From: Oscillospiraceae bacterium
GTDB taxonomy: Bacteria; Bacillota; Clostridia; TANB77; CAG-508
Assembly (NCBI GenBank): GCA_009785865.1
Contig: WQVL01000001.1
Span: 1 to 58,382, forward strand
DNA length: 58,382 nucleotides
Reading direction: 5' to 3'
Positions 49,289 through 56,896 of the stretch are shown here, in pieces. Every line of letters starts with the position of its first letter. Position 1 is the first letter of the stretch. Both the position numbers and the translations under genes were made by a program. Below the pieces are notes generated by a model that did no database searches, was not told where the DNA came from, and was given only the letters and a program-made list of their open reading frames with translations.

Positions 49289-50197
49289 GTGTGGTGGATT
49301 ATTCTACTTGCAATATTAGGGGGAGGCATACCAACTTTTGCTAAACTTGGACTAGAAGAGTTTCCAATGTTTACATATCTATTTCTGAGGTTTACAATTG
49401 CACTTCTGGTGCTGATGCCCCTGTATATAAGGTCAAAAGAAAAAATTAATAGAAAAAATCTACGTAAAATAGTGCTGGTTTCTTTATTAGGAACAGGGAA
49501 TGCGGTGCTATTTGCAGCAGGTGTTGCTTTAACGTCAGCAACTGCAGCTCAACTTATGTATGCTTTAACACCAACAATTGTAGCGGTTTTTTCTATAATA
49601 ATCTTAAGAGCATATATTTCGAAACAAAAGATACTTGGAATCTTATTAGGACTCATAGGTGTTACAGTTATTACTCTATTTACTGGAACCAGTGGAGGGT
49701 TAGAAGATGGAGGGTCAATAATAGGAAATGTGCTTATTTTATTGGCAGTAATATCATATTCACTATATACAGTTTACTCAAAGAAAATACAAAATGAATT
49801 TTCTCCAATAGTTTTAACTACAATGTTAGCGATAACTACAATTATTGCTTCAGCGTTGTTCTTACCAAGAGATATTATAAATTATGATAATATTTTTGCT
49901 AATGTTACATATATGGGGATAATAGCTGTATTATATAATGGTGTTATAGGAATAGCTGTATATTTTGTGTTATATCAAAGAGTTATTAAGAAAACTAATC
50001 CGCTAATAGCATCTACACTTCTATATTTACAGCCAGTTGGTGCGTTTTTATGGGCATCTGTAATGCTAGGTGAAGGGCTATCAATTGCCCTGTTAGGAGG
50101 AAGTGTTTTCATATTGTCGGGAGCAGGTCTGGTAAATTATGCTAAAGATCCTAGCGGGAAAAAGAAAGACGAAGATGAACTTTTAGAAGAAGTATAA
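49289..50197 (+). CDS. EamA/DMT-family transporter
   Basis: 302 residues, about ten membrane helices in two EamA repeats (WIILLAILGGGIPTFAKLGL in the first; VLILLAVISYSLYTVYSKKI in the second). Such proteins export small metabolites. The GTG at 49289 has AAAGGTGG seven bases upstream; the in-frame GTG at 49277 overlaps that site. Acidic C-terminal tail. No in-frame CGG. Confidence 0.87.
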   Translation: MWWIILLAILGGGIPTFAKLGLEEFPMFTYLFLRFTIALLVLMPLYIRSKEKINRKNLRKIVLVSLLGTGNAVLFAAGVALTSATAAQLMYALTPTIVAVFSIIILRAYISKQKILGILLGLIGVTVITLFTGTSGGLEDGGSIIGNVLILLAVISYSLYTVYSKKIQNEFSPIVLTTMLAITTIIASALFLPRDIINYDNIFANVTYMGIIAVLYNGVIGIAVYFVLYQRVIKKTNPLIASTLLYLQPVGAFLWASVMLGEGLSIALLGGSVFILSGAGLVNYAKDPSGKKKDEDELLEEV

Positions 50198-50291
50198 GCG
50201 CAGACAAGTTTTGAAAGAAACTCAAAGCTTGTTATTATAAGGAATTTCAATGAGGTCTAGCCGTAATAGGAAAGAGCAGTAAGGAGATAAA

Positions 50292-50777
50292 ATGAGAATC
50301 TTAGGAATTGATCCAGGCTTTGCAATAGTAGGGTATAGTGTAATAGATTATATAGGTAATAAATTTATCCTTATAGATTGTGGAGCGATAAAGACACCAT
50401 CTACAGAATCATTTCCACTCAGATTAACTAAAATATATGATGACCTTAATTTGATAATAAAAAAATACAAGCCAGATGCTATGTCTGTGGAAGAATTGTT
50501 TTTCAACCAAAATACTAAAACTGCAATTCAAGTTGCACAAGCAAGAGGTGTCATATTAATAACCGGTTGTAAGAATAACATACCAACATTTGAATACACA
50601 CCATTACAAATAAAACAAGCTGTAACAGGTTATGGAAGAGCAGATAAAGTGCAAGTGCAAAAAATGCTACAAAGCATACTAAAAATGAAAGAGTTACCTA
50701 AGTTGGATGATATAACAGACAGTATAGCAGCAGGAGTATGCCATGCACATAGCGCCAAATTTGCAGTGAAATTGTAG
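50292..50777 (+). CDS. ruvC: Crossover junction endodeoxyribonuclease RuvC
   Basis: 161 residues. The acidic active-site residues are in ILGIDPGFAIVGY (first Asp), AMSVEELFFNQNT (Glu) and LDDITDSIAAGVCHAH (Asp pair). It resolves Holliday junctions with RuvAB, whose genes are not in this window. The start follows TAAGGAG. No in-frame CGG. Confidence 0.94.
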   Translation: MRILGIDPGFAIVGYSVIDYIGNKFILIDCGAIKTPSTESFPLRLTKIYDDLNLIIKKYKPDAMSVEELFFNQNTKTAIQVAQARGVILITGCKNNIPTFEYTPLQIKQAVTGYGRADKVQVQKMLQSILKMKELPKLDDITDSIAAGVCHAHSAKFAVKL

Positions 50778-50794
50778 AAGAGGAAGTAGTAATT

Positions 50795-51641
50795 ATGAAA
50801 AAAATTTATATTGGTATCGTATGTTTTTTAATTCTAGTAATCATATCTATAGGGGTTATAATTTTCTATGCTTTTAGAAATGGTAATATAGTACAAAATG
50901 AAGTAGCTGGTGAGAGTAATGGTCAAGAGGAAGCTCTTGATCAATATATAGATTATGAAGAGTACATAGAACAATTTGAAATTTCTGACGAAGATATTGC
51001 TGAATTTAGAAGAATGAGAGAAGATGCTGCTCTAACTATGCGTGTTGCTGAAAGAATTCCGAGTTTTGGTAGCTCTACGAATATTACTATTTACGCAGAT
51101 AGAACATTTGTTGAAAGCGGTTGGCGGTACATATGCTGATGCAATTCCATGGAGTGGACCACCAAGAGAATTGGAAAATTGGGATGAACTACGAACAGCA
51201 ATTAGCTGGCATTCATACAGTGTTAGCAGTATTAATATCCCAGGTTTTATTGATAATATAATTTTACACTTAAATTCAATAGAGGTTGATAGTATTACTA
51301 CAGAAATTCCAGAAACTCTTACTGTTTACCTTGCTGCTGGACAAATTCTGAGAGGACTTCCTGAATTTTATATTTTTGAAGTTAGTTTGAATAGTTATCC
51401 TTATTCAGAATCTATTCGAGTTTTTTCAGATAAAGTTTATATAAGGTATAGAGTTGAAAGTGTAGAAGAGGGAAGAAGAGTGCTTCATATTGAAGAAATA
51501 GGAGAATTAGAAAGATGGTCTGACATTCGAACGATTATAGACGCAGAAATAAATTCAATTAGAAGTGAAGGCCGTGGTGATAATTTAGGGATTTTTTCAA
51601 TAGATAATATTATTAGGCATTTAAATGCACTAGACAGTTAA
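50795..51641 (+). CDS. Membrane-anchored extracytoplasmic protein of unknown function, one +1 recoding site
   Basis: 281 residues after correction. An N-terminal helix (about 4-26) is followed by an acidic linker and a mixed alpha-beta extracellular part. The zero frame stops at 51139; skipping the C of CGG 51125 gives SGWGTYADAIPWSGPP and continues to 51641. No family recognised, so here the evidence for the joined gene is the single +1-open frame, the absence of any start signal for the second part, and the shared CGG signature. 18 bases after ruvC, 37 before holA. Confidence 0.72.
51125..51128 (+). other. +1 recoding site CGGT in the 50795 gene
   Basis: Preceding codon TGG; zero frame TGA at 51137-51139; +1 frame open to 51641. 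Confidence 0.82.
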
Positions 51642-51677
51642 ATATATTTTACTAGTTAAAGAAAAGAAAGGAATGAA

Positions 51678-52731
51678 ATGACAGTAGAGAATTTAGAAAA
51701 AGAATTAAAAAGCGGAACTCTGGGTAATCTTTACTTATTATATGGTGAAGAAACATTTCTTTTGGAAACTGCCTTTAAGAAAATCAAAAAGCTATTTGGA
51801 GAGAGTCTTCCGGGCATAAACTATATACAAATAGAAGAGCCTAACTTTAATAGTATTGCAGATAATATAAACACACCAGCGTTTGGATATGAAAAAAAAC
51901 TTATAGTTCTAAAAAATCTAGGACTGTTTAAAAGAAAAACGAAGGGAGCGGAAACTAATCCTATTCAAGGCGAGTTAGGTGAGTATATAGAAAAAAATAT
52001 AGATTTAATAAAAGAAACATCAGTATTGTTAATAGTAGAAACTTCAGAAGATAGTTTCCCAGCAAAGAATAGTAAGCTGCTGAGAATAATTGAAGAAAAC
52101 GGAACAGCTTGTAATTTTGAAAGATTAAAACCAGTACAAATCATAAGCAGATTAAAAGGTGTTGTAGCAGCATATGGAGTTAAAGTAGATGATTCTACTT
52201 TAAAGCATTTAATAGAGATATCTGGGACAAGCATGCAAGTGCTAATAAATGAGATAAGAAAACTAATAGAATATGCAGGAAAAAATGGAACAATCACAAA
52301 GAAAGATGTCGATAAGCTTGCAACAAAGCAATTAGAAAGTGTAATATTTGATTTAACGGACAATTTAGGAAAAAAGGAAATAAAAAAGTCATTAGACATA
52401 TTACAAGAGCTGTTATATAATAAAGAACCAATACAAAGAATACTTATAACTTTATATAATCACTTTAAGAAACTATATATTGTAAAGTTGGCCCAAGATC
52501 ATAACAGAAATAGTTTAGGAAAAGATTCCATAGATATTACATCAGCACTAAAGCTAAAGCCTAATCAAATGTTTTTGATATCAAAGTATAAAGGGCAAGC
52601 AGAGTATTTTGAAACAAGTGAATTAAGACAACTATTAGAGGAATTGATAAAATTAGATAATAGCTATAAAATCCGGACTCATAGATGTTAACATAGGAAT
52701 GGAAGCAATTTTGTGTAGATATTGTAGTTAA
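51678..52731 (+). CDS. holA: DNA polymerase III delta subunit, one +1 recoding site
   Basis: Clamp-loader subunit that opens the beta sliding clamp. LYLLYGEETFLLETAFKKI, NTPAFGYEKKLIVLKN and KPNQMFLISKYKGQAEYF match clostridial HolA. The zero frame ends at 52691 with a foreign tail. A +1 step at CGG 52674 gives KIGLIDVNIGMEAILCRYCS, the standard ending, stop TAA 52729-52731. 350 residues after correction, normal length. Confidence 0.93.
52674..52677 (+). other. +1 recoding site CGGA near the end of holA
   Basis: Preceding codon ATC, codon 333; +1 gives GLIDVNIGMEAILCRYCS. Confidence 0.93.
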
Positions 52732-52756
52732 AATATATGTTGGGAGGAAACAGAGA

Positions 52757-53056
52757 GTGGTAAGACATATTGTTTCTTGGAATTATAAGCAGGGTTTTTC
52801 TGACGATGAAAATAGAGAAAATGCTATAAAAGTAAAAAATGAGCTCGAAAGTTTAAAGAACTTAATTGAAGGAATTATTGAGATTAATGTTCATATAAAT
52901 ATATTGTCTTCAAGTAACAGAGACATAGTTCTAGATAGCTTGTTTGTAGACGAAGAAGCATTACAAAATTATCAAGTCCATCCAGAACACAAGAGGGTGG
53001 GAGCATTTGTTGGTTCTGTTACACAAGATAGAGCATGTATAGATTATTATGAATAA
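52757..53056 (+). CDS. Dabb (stress-responsive alpha/beta barrel) domain protein
   Basis: 99 residues with GTG start after GGGAGGAAAC. MVRHIVSWNYKQGFS at the start and YQVHPEHKRVGAFV near the end match the dimeric ferredoxin-like Dabb domain (PF07876). Function in bacteria unclear. Confidence 0.82.
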   Translation: MVRHIVSWNYKQGFSDDENRENAIKVKNELESLKNLIEGIIEINVHINILSSSNRDIVLDSLFVDEEALQNYQVHPEHKRVGAFVGSVTQDRACIDYYE

Positions 53057-53073
53057 CTAAAGGAGATGCAAAA

Positions 53074-53259
53074 ATGAACGTATTATTTATATTAGGAACA
53101 ATCATAACATTATTTGGAGTTATATTAGTATATGATGCAAGGCCAATAACAAAGAAAACATTTAGTTTTGGAGACCAAAATGAAGGAGCTAAAGGTCTTA
53201 AAATGGTTGGATTTATATTAGCCTTAATAGGTGGATTATTTGTATTTTTTAATATCTAG
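53074..53259 (+). CDS. Small two-helix membrane protein
   Basis: 61 residues; helices about 2-20 and 44-60, with a YDARPITKKTFSFGDQNE loop. The start follows AAGGAGATGCAAAA. The layout resembles small clostridial proteins that define a phage-shock-independent hypothetical family; no function known. Confidence 0.7.
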   Translation: MNVLFILGTIITLFGVILVYDARPITKKTFSFGDQNEGAKGLKMVGFILALIGGLFVFFNI

Positions 53260-53278
53260 AATTAAATAAACATATAAT

Positions 53279-53309
53279 GGTAGTCACTACGGCTACCCAA
53301 TTTTTATTG
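53279..53309 (+). terminator. Possible terminator
   Basis: GGTAG pairs with CTACC around a 9-base loop and is followed by AATTTTTATT. Confidence 0.45.
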
Positions 53310-53348
53310 AGAACAAGGGAAGCCGAGTATAGTAAGGAGGACTAAATT

Positions 53349-54503
53349 ATGATAAGAGTAGAATCAAAAAGAGAGGCAAGAGAGATATTAAAGGGAAGGT
53401 GGGGAAAAGCTGTAAGCATTGTAATAGTGCATACTGTTTTTACATATTTGATATCATTAATATCTACTGTAATTCCAATTGTAGGACCTACAATAAGTGG
53501 AACGATAAGTGCTGTAATATCAGCAGTTTTAACATATAACCTTGTCGTAACGTTCATGAGGTTTAAAAGAGGAGAAGATGTAAATGCATTCGATATAATA
53601 ACAAAAATACCAGAAAATTTTGTTGCTGCTTGGAAAGTAATGTGGGGAATATTTTTAAAGATGTGGGGATATGTGATTGCATTAATGGCGCTTCTATTTA
53701 TTTTTATATTTTCTATATCAATGTTAATAGTTTTTCAAACGATGGAAGCAGAATTTGGAGCAGTAAATTCAGTTTTCACAGGAACAATTGCAATTTTTAC
53801 AGGAGTAATAGCAATTGCGCTTCTTATTATAAGTATTTTTGCAATGATTAGAGGCCTATATTATGCATTTACTTGGGAAATACTATTTGATACGAGAAAT
53901 GAAATTAGTGGAAAAAAAGCTGCAGAAAAAAGTGAAAAACTAATGCAAGGTAGAAGATGGGAATTATTTATATTCAGATTAAGCTTTATAGGATGGGTAC
54001 TTTTAGCAATGACTCCTATGATTATAGGGATAATATTAATGAGAACGTGGATGATGCCAATGTCCAATTTGTGGACGGTTCAATCTATGTCAATGCCGAT
54101 TTTTTATAATTTCATTATAAACATGCTAATTCTTTTAGGAACTATGTGGGTAACTTCATATGTAAGAGTGGCAGAAACAGGATTCTATGAAAGATTATTA
54201 GCAGAGAATAAAGAACTAATGGAAGTAAAAGAGGAAGAAAAGGTGGTACCTGCAAAGGGATGGAGTGTAGCGTCACTAGTGCTAGGAATATGTGGATTTA
54301 TGATGATGATGGTACCAGTTATTCCAATAATATGTGGAATACTAGCCATTATATTTGCAAGGGTAAGTAAAAGAAAAGCAGGAGAAAGTGGACTTGGCAT
54401 AGCTGGATTAGTAATTGGTATAGTGGTGACAGTTATTGCAAGCATGATACTAGCTGTGTTGGCAATAGGTGTTGGTATAACTGCAATAAGTTATTTCGGA
54501 TAG
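53349..54503 (+). CDS. DUF975-type membrane protein with C-terminal DUF4190-like helices
   Basis: 384 residues. The N-terminal 285 have about six helices with GRWGKAVSIVIVHTVF, DIITKIPENFVAAWKVMW and ARVAETGFYERLL-type blocks of the DUF975 family. A second part (about 300-384) has two helices with VASLVLGICGFMMM and GLGIAGLVIGIVV, like DUF4190. The fusion of the two is uncommon as far as I know. The start follows AAGGAGG. No in-frame CGG. Confidence 0.75.
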   Translation: MIRVESKREAREILKGRWGKAVSIVIVHTVFTYLISLISTVIPIVGPTISGTISAVISAVLTYNLVVTFMRFKRGEDVNAFDIITKIPENFVAAWKVMWGIFLKMWGYVIALMALLFIFIFSISMLIVFQTMEAEFGAVNSVFTGTIAIFTGVIAIALLIISIFAMIRGLYYAFTWEILFDTRNEISGKKAAEKSEKLMQGRRWELFIFRLSFIGWVLLAMTPMIIGIILMRTWMMPMSNLWTVQSMSMPIFYNFIINMLILLGTMWVTSYVRVAETGFYERLLAENKELMEVKEEEKVVPAKGWSVASLVLGICGFMMMMVPVIPIICGILAIIFARVSKRKAGESGLGIAGLVIGIVVTVIASMILAVLAIGVGITAISYFG

Positions 54504-54535
54504 AAAATAAATTTTAAAGTTAGATTGGAGAAAGT

Positions 54536-55267
54536 ATGGATAGCATATTTAAGAAGTGGTGGTTTTATGCCATTATAATAAGCGTTATTGTTATAATAAG
54601 TATAAGTATAGTGTTTTTTGTTATCCTACTAGGAGACAATTATGAAGAAGAGAGACTAACTACTTCTAGTAATGGAGACGGAAGCCGAGAAGAAAGACAA
54701 AATAACTTTGAGGAAGATCCTATAGAAGAAGAAAGAGATGGGCTTATAGGTAGAAGAGCATATGTTGCTCTTAGTAGATTTGAAGAAGCTGCTGCTAGAC
54801 AAGCAGAGTCAGAAAGAGAGAATGGGAATGCTGAAAGAATAGAGCCTGAAAGAATATATCTAGACGATCTTTTGACTGTGGCTACTATTGAAATACCTCG
54901 TACAGGAATACATTATCCAATCTTAGAAAGAGGTACTGCTGACGGATTAGAATTGGCAGTTGCAGTGATGTGGCCTAATCACGCAATGGATAGAATCAAT
55001 GAGTCTGGGAATGTTGTAATTATGGGACATAATTTTAGAAATGATAGATTTTTTTCAAATAATGATAGATTACAATTAGGAGACCGTATATATATAACAG
55101 ATTTTAGAGGCAGAAGAGTAGGGTATACTATATATCTCATATTTGAAACAACACCGGAAGACACGAGTTATATTATAAGAGATACAGAAGGAGAGACAGA
55201 GATTACATTATCTACTTGTACAAATGGTTCGTCAAGAAGGTTGATTATACAAGCAAGAGCAGAGTAA
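54536..55267 (+). CDS. Sortase (class D-like)
   Basis: 243 residues: N-terminal helix (about 8-30), acidic linker, then the sortase barrel with VATIEIPRTGIHYPILE, VVIMGHNF (catalytic His), ITLSTCT (catalytic Cys) and RRLIIQA (catalytic Arg). Sortases cut a sorting motif and attach proteins to the wall or to pilins; no LPXTG substrate was seen in this window. Cell surface, anchored by its N-terminus. Confidence 0.88.
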   Translation: MDSIFKKWWFYAIIISVIVIISISIVFFVILLGDNYEEERLTTSSNGDGSREERQNNFEEDPIEEERDGLIGRRAYVALSRFEEAAARQAESERENGNAERIEPERIYLDDLLTVATIEIPRTGIHYPILERGTADGLELAVAVMWPNHAMDRINESGNVVIMGHNFRNDRFFSNNDRLQLGDRIYITDFRGRRVGYTIYLIFETTPEDTSYIIRDTEGETEITLSTCTNGSSRRLIIQARAE

Positions 55268-55291
55268 TAGAGAACGGAGAGGTTAAATAAA

Positions 55292-55843
55292 TTGGAAACC
55301 ACATTTTTTATAATAGCACAAGTTCTAGGAATATGTGCATTAATTATATTTTGTTCAGGAATTCAGATAAAAGAAAAGAATGATATATTAAAGAGATTTG
55401 CAATATCTAGTATTTTTAAGATTCTACAATACTTATTTTTAGGGGCATTTACTGGAGTGGCAATGTTTACAATTGTTTTGGCGAAAAACTTAAGCTTTTA
55501 TTCATATGAAAAGAAAACTGGAAATAGAAGTGTTGCTATGCTCATATTTTTCGTGATAGTATCAATTATTTTAGGAATTCTAACTTATACAAGTATATTT
55601 AGTGTTTTACCGATAATAACAACAACGATTGGAACATATACATTGTGGCAAAGAAGAGCCAGTGTCACTAGAGCGGGGGTTATAGCAGGTGCGATGATGC
55701 TAATTGTATATAATTTTTATGTATCAGCATATACAGGAGTATTAGGAGGAGTAGTAGTAATCGTATCAACGATATATTCGATCTGGAAAAATGATATAAA
55801 GAAGAGTGAGGGAAAAGAAGTTAGTCAAAGTGAAGCGGCTTAA
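55292..55843 (+). CDS. YgjV-family inner membrane protein
   Basis: 183 residues, six hydrophobic segments; IAQVLGICALIIFCSGIQ at the start, KILQYLFLGAFTGVAM, and TLWQRRASVTRAGVI match PF10688. The TTG start follows GAGAGG. Function unknown. Confidence 0.78.
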   Translation: METTFFIIAQVLGICALIIFCSGIQIKEKNDILKRFAISSIFKILQYLFLGAFTGVAMFTIVLAKNLSFYSYEKKTGNRSVAMLIFFVIVSIILGILTYTSIFSVLPIITTTIGTYTLWQRRASVTRAGVIAGAMMLIVYNFYVSAYTGVLGGVVVIVSTIYSIWKNDIKKSEGKEVSQSEAA

Positions 55844-55855
55844 AAAAGAGACATT

Positions 55856-55900
55856 TAAAAAAGCGGCCCTGTGAAAAAAATCACAAGAGCCGCTTTTTTT
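55856..55900. terminator. Bidirectional terminator
   Basis: AAAAGCGGC-CTGTGA pairs with TCACA-G-GCCGCTTTT; A-run left and T-run right serve both convergent genes. Confidence 0.88.
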
Positions 55901-55944
55901 ATAGATATCCTATAAGGGTATCTAATAGTTGCGAATTTAATCTC

Positions 55945-56688
55945 CTAATCTCTTATTAATGATGCCGCCTCTTTATCCAAAAGCCAAGTGACATTTGGAT
56001 GGCGTTGGAGGCAAGAAGCCGGAAGCTCAGGAGTGTGTTTCCCTAAAAGTGCTGCTCTTACGGCTTCGGCCTTATTAGCACCAGAAGCCATGATAAGAAT
56101 TTGTTTTGCAGCCATAATGCTGCCAATACCCATTGTAATAGCTTGGGTTGGAACTTTGCTTTGGTCTCCGCCAAAAAATCTAGCATTGGCTGATATGGTG
56201 GACGGATGCAAATCTGCCACATACGTTCCTTCGCTCCAAGTCTCTGAGGGTTCGTTAAACCCAATATGACCGTTTTCGCCAATTCCAAGTATTTGGAGTT
56301 TGATCCCACCACTTTGCTTGATGAGAAGGTCATAATTCAAACACTCTTGAACTAAATCTTCAGCCATACCATTAGGGATGTGTGACGATTTAAATGGAGC
56401 TTCAAAAAACAGGTTTTCCCACATAAAAGTATGATAACTTAGCGGGTGTTTCGGGTCCAGTTTCGAATATTCATCTAAATTGAAACTGGTGGCCTGTGTG
56501 AGACTTAGTTTGCCAGACTCTTTGATATACGTCCGAAGCAGTTGATACAAACGCTCCGGTGTAGAACCGGTAGCGAGTCCGTAAACTGCTTGGGGGTGAA
56601 GAGTTGCGAAGCGCTTTATTTTTTCAAAGGCTTCTTGGGATAGTGCTTCATAATCTGGCACTACCTTAAGTGATAATCTGCTTGCCAT
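55945..56688 (-). CDS. nagB: Glucosamine-6-phosphate deaminase (second copy, triplet-CGG class)
   Basis: 247 residues; LATGSTPERLYQLL (phosphate loop), FNLDEYSKLD, LGIGENGHIGFNEP and the C-terminal KAEAVRAAL block. The start follows AAGGAGGCCTTGCA. One CGG (complement of 56533-56535) is Arg; read +1 it would lead to an early stop. Only moderately similar to the first copy, so likely a separate acquisition with a possibly different substrate range. Single unit with its own promoter and terminator. Confidence 0.88.
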   Translation of the reverse strand: MASRLSLKVVPDYEALSQEAFEKIKRFATLHPQAVYGLATGSTPERLYQLLRTYIKESGKLSLTQATSFNLDEYSKLDPKHPLSYHTFMWENLFFEAPFKSSHIPNGMAEDLVQECLNYDLLIKQSGGIKLQILGIGENGHIGFNEPSETWSEGTYVADLHPSTISANARFFGGDQSKVPTQAITMGIGSIMAAKQILIMASGANKAEAVRAALLGKHTPELPASCLQRHPNVTWLLDKEAASLIRD

Positions 56689-56777
56689 TGCAAGGCCTCC
56701 TTAGGTGAAAATATAATAAATTCGCAATCTGTTTACTTACTCCCAAGAGGGTGTAAAATAAAACAAGATTAGGTACA

Positions 56778-56806
56778 ATTATACACATTTGCCGAAATTA
56801 TGTCAA
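56778..56806 (-). promoter_or_regulatory. Promoter of the second nagB
   Basis: TTGACA (56806-56801), 17-bp spacer, TATAAT (56783-56778); TTGACATAATTT is shared with the first nagB promoter. Confidence 0.85.
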
Positions 56807-56819
56807 GCAACAGGAAGGT

Positions 56820-56852
56820 ACAAAAACCCCGCTTATGCTATATAAGCGGGGA
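56820..56852 (-). terminator. Terminator of the ABC transporter operon
   Basis: CCCCGCTTAT pairs with ATAAGCGGGG around a 4-5-base loop; T-run on the minus strand. Confidence 0.85.
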
Positions 56853-56896
56853 GTGGATGTTATAATTGTAACCATAAGTTATATCTCATAAGGGAC

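Noticed and set aside
1683-52677. Simple sense reassignment of CGG to another amino acid (as known for some AT-rich Firmicutes)
   Set aside because: A triplet reassignment keeps the frame. Here the frame changes at every site, so substitution alone cannot restore the proteins.
1683-52677. Systematic base-calling insertion of C before GG
   Set aside because: The extra C occurs only immediately before in-phase Gly codons of core genes, while the same CGGA strings in other phases and in seven triplet-CGG genes are intact. Read-level data would still be needed to close this fully.
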